Shown one piece after another: positions 37,171 to 46,137 of a stretch of 64,000 nt of DNA; position 1 is the first letter of the stretch; every line of letters starts with the position of its first letter. A program made the translations under genes and the position numbers. The notes under the pieces were generated by a model. That model did no database searches. It was not told the origin of the DNA and saw only the letters and a program-made list of their open reading frames with translations. The stretch is from Paenibacillus thalictri (GTDB taxonomy: Bacteria; Bacillota; Bacilli; Paenibacillales; NBRC-103111). The stretch spans positions 248,001-312,000 of the forward strand of contig NZ_SIRE01000002.1 in NCBI RefSeq assembly GCF_004307995.1, read 5' to 3'.

Positions 37171-37184
37171 CGTGTGCGCACACG
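37171..37184. promoter_or_regulatory. LacI-type operator upstream of its own gene
   Basis: CGTGTGCGCACACG, identical to 36039-36052, placed about 35 bp before the LacI start codon. Confidence 0.8.
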
Positions 37185-37293
37185 AAAGTGCTCAAGGAAA
37201 TATTACCACCCGCCTTGTCGTGCGGTCAACCGTTTTCATTGGAAAGTGTAAAAATGAATTATTTGGCGCTTGAGCTGATTTGGAGCTAGGCTG

Positions 37294-37328
37294 GGAATGA
37301 GCGGGCGCGGGACCCACACGCTCATTCC
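37294..37328 (-). terminator. Hairpin between the ABC exporter and the LacI gene
   Basis: GGAATGAGC pairs with GCTCATTCC around 17 nt. There is no T-run, so termination is uncertain. Confidence 0.4.
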
Positions 37329-37381
37329 TGGCTTCAGCTTCGGGCTCATTTTTTTCTGGAACCGTACGATCTGTCTTCTCC

Positions 37382-39268
37382 CTACAGAGCCCCTTCCAAG
37401 TTTTTGAATTGATTATAAAACATCCGGTAATACATCCCCTGCTCCTCAATAAGCCAGTCGTGAGCGCCCCGCTCGATAATTTCCCCGCGGTCGATCACCA
37501 TGATCGTATCCGCATCGCGGATCGTGTTCAGCCTATGCGCGATGATAAACGTCGTCCGGCCTTTCATCACGTTCAGCAACGCTTCCTGAATATGCAGCTC
37601 CGTGCGCGTGTCGATGCTACTGGTCGCTTCATCCAAAATAAGGATCGAAGGTTTAGCCAAAATAACCCTTGCGATCGCCAGCAGTTGGCGTTGTCCCTGG
37701 CTTAAATTGCCCCCGTTCTCCGACAATACGGTATCGTACCGCTGAGGCAGCCGGTTAATAAAACCGTCGGCATTGGCCATCATCGCCGCGGCCTCGATCT
37801 CTTCATCCGTTGCGTCAGGTTTGCCGTACTTGATGTTTTCCTTAATCGTCCCCGAGAACAAATACGTGTCTTGCAGCACGATGCCAAAACACCGCCGCAA
37901 GCTGTCCCGCGTATATTCTTCAATGTTCCGCCCGTCAATCCGGATACTGCCGCTTGTCGTATCGTAAAATCGGGTGAGCAAATTCACAATCGTCGTTTTA
38001 CCCGCTCCCGTCGGGCCGACAAGCGCATGGCTTGTGCCGGCCTGAGCCGTAAAGCTGATGTTTTTCAGAATTGGAACGTCCGGCCTATAACCAAAGCTGA
38101 CCTGATCGAACTCGACAAGCCCTTGCGGATTGGTTAGTTCAACTGCTTCCGGCGGGTCGGCCGCTTCATCCCGCTCATCCAGCACTTCAAATACCCGCTC
38201 CGCGCCGGCCACACCCGACTGCAATACATTATATATATTTGCCAAATCGTTCAGCGGCCGCACAAACTGCCGGGAATACGTCAGGAAGCTGGCAATCACG
38301 CCGACGGTTACGACACTTTTGACCGCCAGCACGCCCCCGACGATCGCTACCGCCGCAAATCCGATATTGTTGACAACGCCAAGCAGCGGCATCAGAAAAC
38401 CGGAAATAATCTGCGCTTTGAGTCCGACCTCGTACAGCTTTCCGTTGACCTCGTTAAACTCGGCAATCGCCTTATCTTCGTGATTAAACGCCTTCACGAC
38501 AAAAATGCCGGATATCGTTTCTTCGATATGACCGTTCAGCTTGCCTAACTCCGTTTGCTGCGCCTTAAACAGCACGGACGTTTTTTTCGTAACCAACCTG
38601 CCGCAAATATAGACCAAAGGCACGGTAATTAAACTGGCCAAAGTGAGCAGCGGGCTTAAATAAATCATCATCGTCAGCGATCCGACAATCGCAATCGCCC
38701 CCGACATTAACTGGGACGCGGACTGCGAGATGGTATTGCTCACATTGTCGATATCGTTGGACAACCGACTCATTAATTCTCCGTGACGCCGCGTATCGAA
38801 ATACGTTAACGGAAGCTTCTGCAGCTTCTGAAACAAAGCGTGGCGCAAGCTCAGCACGATGCGCTGCGAGACGCCCGCCATCATCCATCCCTGCAGGAAG
38901 GTCAGCAAGCTGTCGCCGATGTATACGGCAATCAAACCGGCGATGAACACATAAATGATGTCGAAGCTGGCCGTAACATCCGGATGGTTCATGGCATCCA
39001 CAGAATGCCCGATTAAATAAGGGCCGCATAACGTGACCGCGGCGTCTACCATAAGAATCAGGAAAATGACCGACAGCCACTTCCGTTCTTTCCCGATAAA
39101 CTGCCACAATCTTTTTAAAGTGCCTTTTAAATTTTTCGGTTTTACGATAGGTGCACCGCGTCCTCCGGGCGGGCCAAAACCGCCGCCTCCGGGCCGCCCT
39201 TGCACGACCATCGGAACCTGCTGCTGATTTGCTTGGGAATCTCGGGATGTTTCGTTAGGCTGCGGCAT
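37382..39268 (-). CDS. ABC exporter half-transporter with canonical ATPase site (YfiC-like)
   Basis: 628 residues: a Pro/Gly-rich cytosolic N-terminus, six membrane segments (about 60-350), then an ATPase domain with Walker A GPTGAGKTT, signature LSQGQRQ and Walker B SILILDEATSSID, keeping the catalytic Glu. It starts 2 bp after its partner and most likely pairs with it as a heterodimeric drug or lipid exporter of the BmrCD/YfiBC class. It is placed in the cell membrane. Substrate unknown. The noncanonical LSQGQ signature is common in this half. Confidence 0.92.
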   Translation of the reverse strand: MPQPNETSRDSQANQQQVPMVVQGRPGGGGFGPPGGRGAPIVKPKNLKGTLKRLWQFIGKERKWLSVIFLILMVDAAVTLCGPYLIGHSVDAMNHPDVTASFDIIYVFIAGLIAVYIGDSLLTFLQGWMMAGVSQRIVLSLRHALFQKLQKLPLTYFDTRRHGELMSRLSNDIDNVSNTISQSASQLMSGAIAIVGSLTMMIYLSPLLTLASLITVPLVYICGRLVTKKTSVLFKAQQTELGKLNGHIEETISGIFVVKAFNHEDKAIAEFNEVNGKLYEVGLKAQIISGFLMPLLGVVNNIGFAAVAIVGGVLAVKSVVTVGVIASFLTYSRQFVRPLNDLANIYNVLQSGVAGAERVFEVLDERDEAADPPEAVELTNPQGLVEFDQVSFGYRPDVPILKNISFTAQAGTSHALVGPTGAGKTTIVNLLTRFYDTTSGSIRIDGRNIEEYTRDSLRRCFGIVLQDTYLFSGTIKENIKYGKPDATDEEIEAAAMMANADGFINRLPQRYDTVLSENGGNLSQGQRQLLAIARVILAKPSILILDEATSSIDTRTELHIQEALLNVMKGRTTFIIAHRLNTIRDADTIMVIDRGEIIERGAHDWLIEEQGMYYRMFYNQFKNLEGAL

Positions 39269-39270
39269 CG

Positions 39271-41010
39271 TTATCGCATCTCCTTGCCGATCTGGGATTG
39301 AAATATTTCCTTGTATACCCGGCAGTTTTCGACCAGGCTGTCGTGCGGGCCGATGCCCACCACTTCTCCGCGATCCAGCACGACAATTTTATCGGCATCC
39401 ATCACCGATGTAATCCGCTGGGCAATAATAAGGCAGGTCAAATCTTTGGCGTACGTTTTTAACGACTCTTTGATCCGCGCCTCCGTCGCAACATCCACCG
39501 CGCTTGTGCAGTCGTCCAAAATCAAAATGTCCGGCTTGCGGACAATCGCCCTGGCAATGGACAGCCGCTGCTTCTGCCCTCCTGAGAAGTTAACCCCGCC
39601 TTGACCAAGCCGGGTATCGTATTTCTCGGGAAACGACGAAATGTATTCGTGGGCTTCGGCGATTTTGGCCGCGGTTTCAATCTCCTCCGGCGTAGCGTCT
39701 TCTTTCCCCCATCTGACGTTGTCAGTGACCGTACCGGTAAAAAGCACGGTTTTCTGCGGCACGATTGCGATACGGCTGCGCAGCCGCTTCGGATCGACGC
39801 CGCTTACATCCACACCGCCTACAAGCAGGCGGCCCGAGGAAATGTTGTAGAAACGCGGAATTAACGATACCAGCGTGCTTTTGCCGGATCCGGTCGAACC
39901 GATAATGCCCACGGTTTCCCCGGGCAGGCAGGAGAACGTCACATTTTTGAGCACGGGTTCTCCCACCGTACCTTCATAGGAAAAACTGACGTTCTCGAAC
40001 GCGATGCTGCCATTAGCCGGCCCAGGTTCGGCATCTTGCCGGCTCCCCGACTCATGCGGCTGACCGCCGCTTTCCTGCATCAGCACCTCGCCGATCCGCC
40101 CGGCGGAAGCTCTGGCGCGAATAAACATGTTGAACACCATGGAAATCATCATCAGCGAGAACAAAATTTGCGTCATATAGTTGATAAACGCGATAATATG
40201 GCCGACCTGCATGTGCCCTTGCATGACGCGATGCCCGCCGTACCAAACGACGGCAACAATGCCCAGATTCACGGTCAAAATAATGCCCGGATTAAAAAAA
40301 GCCATCGCCCGCATCGCTTGAACCGAGCGGGACTGATATTCGCGGTTCGTCCTGTCAAACTTCTCCACCTCGAAGTCAAAGCGGTTAAACGCCTTGACGA
40401 CCCGCACGCCGGACAAATACTCCCGCATGATGCTGTTCAGCTTATCCAGCGCCTTCTGTACGTTCAGAAAACGTGGGAACCCTACTTTCATGTTAAGAAC
40501 GATCAGCACGCCGACGACCGGAACAACAACCGCCAGCACAACGGAAAGCTGCGGATTCAGCCGGGTTGCCATAATCAGCCCGCCGATGCATAACAACGGC
40601 GCTTTGACGAATATCCGCATCAGCCCGTTGGAGAAATTCTGCACCTGCGTCACATCGTTTGTCAGCCGGGTCACCAGCGAGGCGCGGTCGAATTGATCCA
40701 CATTGTCAAACGAAAACGTCTGGATCTTGCGGAACAAGTCGCTCCGCAGTTCCGTGCCGAACCGCTGCGACACGGTGCTGGCGATCACGTTGCGGCTCAG
40801 CGAAATCACGGCGGCCGCCGCCGTGATGCCAATCATCACCCCGCCCATTTTCAGCACATAGTCCATGCGCTGCTCCGCCACGCCCACATCGATGATCTTC
40901 GACATTAACGTCGGAAGAAGCAAATCGCATACCGCCTCGCAGGTTAAAAACAATACGGCTAACGAAAACGGCTTTCCGTACTTTTTTAAATACTTTTGTA
41001 AAAAATGCAA
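39271..41010 (-). CDS. ABC exporter half-transporter with degenerate ATPase site (YfiB-like)
   Basis: 579 residues with six membrane segments (about 15-300) and an ATPase domain carrying Walker A GSTGSGKS and signature FSGGQKQR. Walker B reads DILILDDCTSAVD, so the catalytic Glu is replaced by Asp. That is the hallmark of the silent half of heterodimeric exporters, matching the canonical Glu in the partner gene downstream. The start at 41010 follows AGGAGGGG. A GTACG-CATAATA-CGTAC palindrome lies just upstream and may be an operator. Confidence 0.92.
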   Translation of the reverse strand: MHFLQKYLKKYGKPFSLAVLFLTCEAVCDLLLPTLMSKIIDVGVAEQRMDYVLKMGGVMIGITAAAAVISLSRNVIASTVSQRFGTELRSDLFRKIQTFSFDNVDQFDRASLVTRLTNDVTQVQNFSNGLMRIFVKAPLLCIGGLIMATRLNPQLSVVLAVVVPVVGVLIVLNMKVGFPRFLNVQKALDKLNSIMREYLSGVRVVKAFNRFDFEVEKFDRTNREYQSRSVQAMRAMAFFNPGIILTVNLGIVAVVWYGGHRVMQGHMQVGHIIAFINYMTQILFSLMMISMVFNMFIRARASAGRIGEVLMQESGGQPHESGSRQDAEPGPANGSIAFENVSFSYEGTVGEPVLKNVTFSCLPGETVGIIGSTGSGKSTLVSLIPRFYNISSGRLLVGGVDVSGVDPKRLRSRIAIVPQKTVLFTGTVTDNVRWGKEDATPEEIETAAKIAEAHEYISSFPEKYDTRLGQGGVNFSGGQKQRLSIARAIVRKPDILILDDCTSAVDVATEARIKESLKTYAKDLTCLIIAQRITSVMDADKIVVLDRGEVVGIGPHDSLVENCRVYKEIFQSQIGKEMR

Positions 41011-41027
41011 AAAATCCCCTCCTGAAC

Positions 41028-41044
41028 GTACGCATAATACGTAC
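41028..41044. promoter_or_regulatory. Palindrome upstream of the ABC exporter genes
   Basis: GTACGCATAATACGTAC is an inverted repeat with a 7-nt centre, 18 bp before the start codon and next to the ribosome-binding site. A regulator site is possible but unproven. Confidence 0.35.
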
Positions 41045-41142
41045 CCTTACCCAAAAGTATTTAGCCTCACTATATAAATTACTACGCTTTTTTCCATTTG
41101 TCACTAAATTAAGATCGGCCCGCCAAAAACGTATTCACGCAA

Positions 41143-41181
41143 AACAGCTCCGCAGCGGCAATAAGCCGTTACGAAGCTGTT
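41143..41181 (-). terminator. Hairpin after the YhcH-family gene
   Basis: AACAGCTTCG pairs with CGGAGCTGTT and CGGC with GCCG inside; the tail on the reverse strand is only TTGCG, so strength is uncertain. Confidence 0.5.
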
Positions 41182-41208
41182 GTTCCAAGCGTTTATTCAA
41201 TTTGCCGC

Positions 41209-41685
41209 TTACAGCTCCAGCGTGGACAAAGCGATTTTAAAAACGACTTTACGGTTGGTGCGGATTTCCGATTCCGTGCAATTCGGACGGTGCAGGTCGG
41301 TCGGGTACAGCAGCACGAATTGATGCGGCTTCAAATAAATCGGCAGCTCGTCGGCAGCCTCGTCATAGAAAACGATATCCTTCTCCCGGTTTTCCTCCAG
41401 CGGCGCGCGTCCGTCGCGCGGAGGGCGGCCCACATACATCACTTCTTCCCCTTCCAGCAAATACTGCAGGTCAACGTACTTGAAGTGATGCTCCGGTTTT
41501 CTCTCGGCTTTGGGAGCCGTAACAGCCTCTTGCACCATGGCAAACAGCTCTTTGCCGTTTACTTCGTATGTCCCCGGCTTCAGGGCTGCAAGATCTTGCT
41601 GCGCAAGCCAGTCAAGCGCTTGGGCAACCGGCTTTGGATACAGGCTTTTTTCTTGACGATAACTTTCAATGTCGGTAAAAATCAC
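41209..41685 (-). CDS. YhcH/YjgK/YiaL-family beta-sandwich protein
   Basis: About 158 residues from a GTG at 41685 (GGGAGAG upstream; start uncertain). The DUF386/YhcH cupin-like fold is shown by HHFKYVDLQYLLEGEEVMYVG and by KPHQFVLLYPTDLHRPNC, which carries the metal-binding His cluster. Relatives sit in sialic-acid, ketogulonate or sugar-acid operons and may act as anomerases or isomerases. Here it lies divergent from a YdjC-like deacetylase, so a role in amino- or acetyl-sugar use is plausible but not shown. Confidence 0.8.
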   Translation of the reverse strand: MIFTDIESYRQEKSLYPKPVAQALDWLAQQDLAALKPGTYEVNGKELFAMVQEAVTAPKAERKPEHHFKYVDLQYLLEGEEVMYVGRPPRDGRAPLEENREKDIVFYDEAADELPIYLKPHQFVLLYPTDLHRPNCTESEIRTNRKVVFKIALSTLEL

Positions 41686-41873
41686 TACGACCACTCTCCC
41701 GCGAGTAAAGTTTGGACTTGTCCCCATTTCATTATAGTCGGTTTCAGATCAACATAAAGACAAATTTTTGATAACGCGGCCATGTTTTCCATCGTAAATA
41801 GGTAATCACATAAGAATGTGCCGGGACTTATCCATAATTTATAGCAATCGACACTTAACGGAGGGTCATCAAA

Positions 41874-42842
41874 ATGCCAAAATACGCAATCATCAATGCG
41901 GACGATTTCGGCCTTGCTCCCGGCATCAATCGCGGAATTATCGAGGCTTACCGCGCCGGTGGGATCACAAGCACAACACTGATGGTCAACATGCCGGGGT
42001 TTCAAGACGCCGTGCAGCTTATGCGTTCCGTTCCTTGCCCGGGAGTCGGTCTGCACTTTAATTTGACCTACGGAACGCCTATTTCCCCTCCGTATCTGGT
42101 TCCATCGCTTGTTTTGCCGGACGGGCGGTTTCGGAACAATATCGTCCAGGATGGAATACGCGACGAACGCGAAATTGAGCTGGAGCTCGAAGCGCAGTGG
42201 AATAAGTTCATCGCCACCGGATTCCGCCCGACACATCTGGATTCCCATCATCTGCTGCATCAGTCGTTTCCCGCCGTATTTAGAAAAATGGCCCGGCTTG
42301 CGGTAAGGGAAAGCATTCCCCTGCGCAGGGTGCAGGCTGAACACGCCGCAGCGGCTCCGGCACCGCTCACGACCGATTTTGTGCTGCTGGATTCGTACCC
42401 TCGGCCGGACGGTTTGTATAAGCTGCTGCAATATTTGCATACACTCCCCGAAGGAACAACGGAGATCATGTGTCACCCCGGATATGTCGACAGCACTCTG
42501 CTGTCCATATCCAAATGGATCGAAATCAGGGAAGCGGAGCTGGACGTGTTTAAAAATCCGGCAATCGCCCAAACGATGCGCGAGCTGGACATTATCCCGC
42601 TCCATTACGGTCAGCTCACCGGCGAGATGAATTTTGCGGTCGTTCCCCCCGCTCCGCCGGAGCTGCCGGAGGAGGTCCCTGCCGTTCGTCCGCGCAAAAA
42701 AAAGGCGGCCTCCAGGCTCCGGATCAGAGGAAAACGCCGAAAAAAAAGAGCCGCCTTTTCCAAAAGGGCAGCTCGAAGCAATTCGGTTAAATCCGGCGGC
42801 CGGGCGCGCAGCCGCCATAAGAGCAAGCGCAGCGCGGCTTGA
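41874..42842 (+). CDS. YdjC/ChbG-type carbohydrate deacetylase with an extra basic C-terminal tail
   Basis: 322 residues. The deacetylase fold shows the metal Asp pair in IINADDFGLAPG (residues 6-17) and the His ligands in THLDSHHLLHQ (about 122-132) and MCHPGYVD. Relatives remove an acetyl group from chito-oligosaccharides or other sugars. The usual family length is about 250; here residues 258-322 form an Arg/Lys-rich tail (RPRKKKAA, GKRRKKRAA, SRHKSKRSAA). That tail is encoded across a perfect 10-bp hairpin, 42700-42759, that resembles a terminator. The ribosome-binding site is GGAGGG. The tail could be a lost stop codon or a nucleic-acid-binding extension. Confidence 0.8.
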   Translation: MPKYAIINADDFGLAPGINRGIIEAYRAGGITSTTLMVNMPGFQDAVQLMRSVPCPGVGLHFNLTYGTPISPPYLVPSLVLPDGRFRNNIVQDGIRDEREIELELEAQWNKFIATGFRPTHLDSHHLLHQSFPAVFRKMARLAVRESIPLRRVQAEHAAAAPAPLTTDFVLLDSYPRPDGLYKLLQYLHTLPEGTTEIMCHPGYVDSTLLSISKWIEIREAELDVFKNPAIAQTMRELDIIPLHYGQLTGEMNFAVVPPAPPELPEEVPAVRPRKKKAASRLRIRGKRRKKRAAFSKRAARSNSVKSGGRARSRHKSKRSAA

Positions 42843-42919
42843 TGCCGGGAGACGGCCAAGGCGCGGCCGGAGCATTGCCGGGGCGTGCCCGAGGCGCAGC
42901 TTGATGCCGGGGCATACCC

Positions 42920-43065
42920 ATGGCGCTCCGGCGCAGGCTCTTGTTGCTGCACGCCACCAGATGGCGCTCCAGCAGAGGATTAGCCTTGCTGCATGCTCAC
43001 CGCTAGATACACGCCGGACGGCAGCGTGGCCTATTGCTGCATGCTCGCCATCAGACGGCGGGCCG
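42920..43065. repeat. Degenerate repeats at the 3' end of the 584-aa gene
   Basis: The motif TTGCTGCA(T/C)GC, then (T)C(A/G)CCA(T/C)CAGA or a variant, occurs around 42952, 42988 and 43035; the last copy encodes the end of the gene. This suggests small duplications beyond the stop. The stretch is GC-rich compared with its neighbours. Confidence 0.45.
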
Positions 43066-44785
43066 GCCCGCTTGGCGTGTCGATCGTCTCATACAGTTTC
43101 AGCACAAGCGGATACTCCAGCTGATCCGATCCCGTATCGTAGAAATTAATCAGCTGCTCGCCGTTAATCATCCGATTGTCGCCGTTTAAGCTGACGGTCG
43201 TCGAAGCGACTTTGCGCCCGACTTTGTTTTCCAGCTCAATCAACAGCTTGTTGTAGTTGCTGTCCACGAATACCGGGTCTACGCTTTTTAAATCAAATGT
43301 AATTTTTAATCTGTACATGTATTCGTATTGTCTGGTCGTTTGGTTCAAGTTGACGTTATTGCTGAGCGACCAATCCTTGATGGAAACTTCGAACGGGTAC
43401 ATCAGCAGTTTGGCGTTATCGAGCCGTGGTTTATTGACGGCCAGACCGACTTGGCCAAACGTCGAACGGTACGGAGCAGCCGTTTTGTCGTCCACGAGTC
43501 TTAACGTGTAGGCATCTTTCACGCCATCAAGCGGCAGCACAAACGAATACGCCAACGCATAGTCCGTATCCGGCGCAACCATGGTCGCAGCCGCGTTTAA
43601 TCTCGTGCCGGCGTAAGTGAACCCTCCTCCGACCAGTTCGGCGGCAAATTGCGGAACCGGAAGCGGCTTGTCGGAACGGTTTTTGAAACGCAGCTTGACA
43701 AGGCCGGTTTGATAGCCCATACCTTTGTTTTCGTACAGCTGCAGATCGACGACCGATACCGAGATATTCGGGTTAATCGCCGTGTTCAGCGGATCGATTG
43801 GCACAACCGTTTCTACCGTATACGAGGTCGGCGGAGTGGCTTCCTGAGCCTGCAGTTGGCTGGTCGTCGGCATAGATACGCTCAGTCTGCCGATCGAATA
43901 GCTGATCTGCGCCGCAGCATCGGTACGATTCGGTATTTTGAAGCTGTGCGGCGTCGATATCGTGAAGCTTTGCAGCTCGGTATCAAGATCGGTCGGAATA
44001 GCGTAATAAATGTACTTCTTCTCGCCGGGATCCAGCGCGGTGACGGTTTGGTCCGCTCTTGTTCCCTTGAACACCTGGCTGGCGGAACGGCCGTTGATCG
44101 AGAAATTAGGTATTTTCTCGCTTTTGCCTCCCGGATTTTCGGCCAGCAGCTTCATCACCTTCACCGGATTTTGCGATTTGTAGTCGGTAGTGAGACTTAC
44201 CGGCGTATACGTTAACGGAGAATCCAGCGACGGGATCGTAAATGTTTCTCCCCACGCCTTAATGGCGGACGCATCGCTCACCCAAGAGCTGTCGCCGTGC
44301 CATACCAGGTTGGCGACGGGCAGATCCAGCATCGTTGTCTCCACCTTCGGATAGACGTCTTTATTGACGTCGATCCACAGCAGATCCGCAGGCGCCACTT
44401 CGCCTCCGATGTCGATCTGCGCGTAATAAATCAGCTCGATGCTGGACATCGGCGGCACGTTAACCACATTGTCCGCGCTGCCGCGCAATGTATATTTCGC
44501 GCCGTTTGCTGCAAGCGCGCGCACTTCGTAATCGGGCACCCGCACCGTGTCTCCGGTTACATTGTACATTTTGACCGTTGCGGCAAGCCGGGTGCCGTCC
44601 AGCGTATGCTCGCTCAGCATGCCGGTCACCTTAACTTGAAGCGCATCGGATAAAACAACGGGATATCGGTTATCGACGACAACCGCCGTGCCCGCATCGT
44701 CGGCCCAGGCGGCCGAATACGGGAACGACAGCAGCAGCGAGGCAATGACCGCCGCAGACAACGTTTTTTTCATGTATTTTTTCAT
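43031..44785 (-). CDS. Secreted protein of unknown function, last gene of an efflux operon
   Basis: 584 residues with a clear signal peptide (MKKYMKKTLSAAVIASLLLSF ... AWADD) and no later membrane segment. The mature protein looks like several beta-sandwich units of about 120-150 residues with repeating N-x-T/S and YNVTGDTVRVPDYEV/FKNRSDKPLPVPQF-type strands, as in extracellular adhesion or DUF4352-like domains. AGGAGG lies seven bases before the start. It follows the adaptor gene by 53 bp and may assist the export machinery or be its cargo. I cannot name the family. Confidence 0.7.
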   Translation of the reverse strand: MKKYMKKTLSAAVIASLLLSFPYSAAWADDAGTAVVVDNRYPVVLSDALQVKVTGMLSEHTLDGTRLAATVKMYNVTGDTVRVPDYEVRALAANGAKYTLRGSADNVVNVPPMSSIELIYYAQIDIGGEVAPADLLWIDVNKDVYPKVETTMLDLPVANLVWHGDSSWVSDASAIKAWGETFTIPSLDSPLTYTPVSLTTDYKSQNPVKVMKLLAENPGGKSEKIPNFSINGRSASQVFKGTRADQTVTALDPGEKKYIYYAIPTDLDTELQSFTISTPHSFKIPNRTDAAAQISYSIGRLSVSMPTTSQLQAQEATPPTSYTVETVVPIDPLNTAINPNISVSVVDLQLYENKGMGYQTGLVKLRFKNRSDKPLPVPQFAAELVGGGFTYAGTRLNAAATMVAPDTDYALAYSFVLPLDGVKDAYTLRLVDDKTAAPYRSTFGQVGLAVNKPRLDNAKLLMYPFEVSIKDWSLSNNVNLNQTTRQYEYMYRLKITFDLKSVDPVFVDSNYNKLLIELENKVGRKVASTTVSLNGDNRMINGEQLINFYDTGSDQLEYPLVLKLYETIDTPSGPARRLMASMQQ

Positions 44786-44807
44786 GATAGGTCCTCCTAA
44801 GAGTTTT

Positions 44808-44832
44808 GCGAAGTAAAACTGGGATCGAAAGC
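44808..44832. repeat. Diverged copy of the TTACGAAG leader repeat
   Basis: GTTTTGCGAAGTAAAACTGGGATCG resembles the GCTTTACGAAGTAAAGCTGGCTTCG of the rph leader. Again it sits just upstream of an AGGAGG and start codon. Confidence 0.5.
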
Positions 44833-44838
44833 ATAAGC

Positions 44839-46077
44839 TTATTTTCTGACAGTGACCTTATCCTTGTCCTTCAGCTCCTGGCCTCCGGAAACGATAACTT
44901 GTTCGCCTTCCTTTACCCCGCTTAATACTTCGCGGTTCGGTTCGACGGTACGGCCTAAGGTCACCTTGCGTTTTTCGGCCGTTTGATCGCTACCCACGAC
45001 AAACACGTAGTTGTCGTTGCCGTCCTTCACAATACCTGCAGTTGGCACCGTAACGACATCCTGCTGCGTATCGCCGCCAACTTGGAGTTTTACTCTCATC
45101 CCCGACTTCAGCTTCATGTCGGCATTAGGGACGCTCAGCTCCAGCACGTACGATTTGCTTTGCGGGCTCATCACGTCGGCAGCGTAAATGACCGTTCCGG
45201 TCAATTTCATGTCGGAGCCTTGTACGGTAAGCGGAAGTTCCTTTTTGCCGCGAACCAGTTTCATCGCATTTTCGGTCAAATCGGCATGAACCTTAATCGG
45301 ATTTTGCTGCTGAATGACCCCTGCGACATAACCGGCAGGTATGGTAATTCCCGCTTCCGGGTTAAAATCGGTCAAAATCCCGCTGATCGGCGCTTTTACT
45401 TCAAAATCGCCAATCGTTTTGTCGATGTCCCGCAGCGAAACGTCAGCCGTATCCAGCTGAATCCGCAATGAAGCGAGCGGGTCGGTCGCATCGATGTTGG
45501 CAAGCTGCTTTTGCGCCGTATCCAAATCAAGACGGGCGGTCTTCAGCTGCGTTTCCAGTTTCTCCATCTGCGATTTCGGCACAAGACCGGAGTCGTAATC
45601 GTTGCGGCTGTTGTTGTAGCTTTTCTCCAGATCGGCGATCGTCAGCGTCAGCTTTTCAACCGTATTTTTCAACACGCTGCGGTTTGTCGATACGTCCTGG
45701 CTTGTTTTATCGATTTGCGCCTGCAAATTTTGCTTCGTGAGCTCCGTTTTTTCCTTGCTCCGCTGGGCGTCCGAATTGTCGATTCGCATAATGACCTCGC
45801 CTTGCTGAACGACGTCGCCGCGTTTTTTGAGCAGCTCCGATACGTCCCCGCCGACTTTGGCTACGATGTTCACCTGCGACGAAGATACGACATCCGCATC
45901 GATTTCCGATTTATCGTCCATTTTCATTTTGACGGCCTGCGCGGTTTTGACCGAACGGGCGGATTCGCCGGCATTCGATACCGAACAGCCCGCCGCCAGC
46001 GCCCCGATCAGAAGAATGGCTATGCCTGTGGCGGAAACACGCTTCCACCGAGTGTGCAATTCGCTATTGCTTAACAT
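44839..46077 (-). CDS. Membrane-fusion adaptor lipoprotein (MacA/HlyD type)
   Basis: 412 residues from the ATG at 46077, with a lipoprotein signal ending LAAGC. Barrel-sandwich hybrid halves flank a coiled coil (about 100-190; heptads in KEKTELTKQNLQAQIDKTSQDV), then a beta-barrel and the C-terminal domain (VVTVPTAGIVKDGNDNYVFVV; GVKEGEQVIVSGGQEL). Such adaptors normally work with MacB ABC transporters, yet no MacB is adjacent; instead a DHA2 MFS pump and a shorter HlyD precede it. It probably belongs to the MarR-controlled operon. Confidence 0.88.
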   Translation of the reverse strand: MLSNSELHTRWKRVSATGIAILLIGALAAGCSVSNAGESARSVKTAQAVKMKMDDKSEIDADVVSSSQVNIVAKVGGDVSELLKKRGDVVQQGEVIMRIDNSDAQRSKEKTELTKQNLQAQIDKTSQDVSTNRSVLKNTVEKLTLTIADLEKSYNNSRNDYDSGLVPKSQMEKLETQLKTARLDLDTAQKQLANIDATDPLASLRIQLDTADVSLRDIDKTIGDFEVKAPISGILTDFNPEAGITIPAGYVAGVIQQQNPIKVHADLTENAMKLVRGKKELPLTVQGSDMKLTGTVIYAADVMSPQSKSYVLELSVPNADMKLKSGMRVKLQVGGDTQQDVVTVPTAGIVKDGNDNYVFVVGSDQTAEKRKVTLGRTVEPNREVLSGVKEGEQVIVSGGQELKDKDKVTVRK

Positions 46078-46137
46078 GAGAACTCTGCCCCTTTCCATAC
46101 TTCCTCAAAAAATTCAATCCCCCATGCGGGGCCCCGC

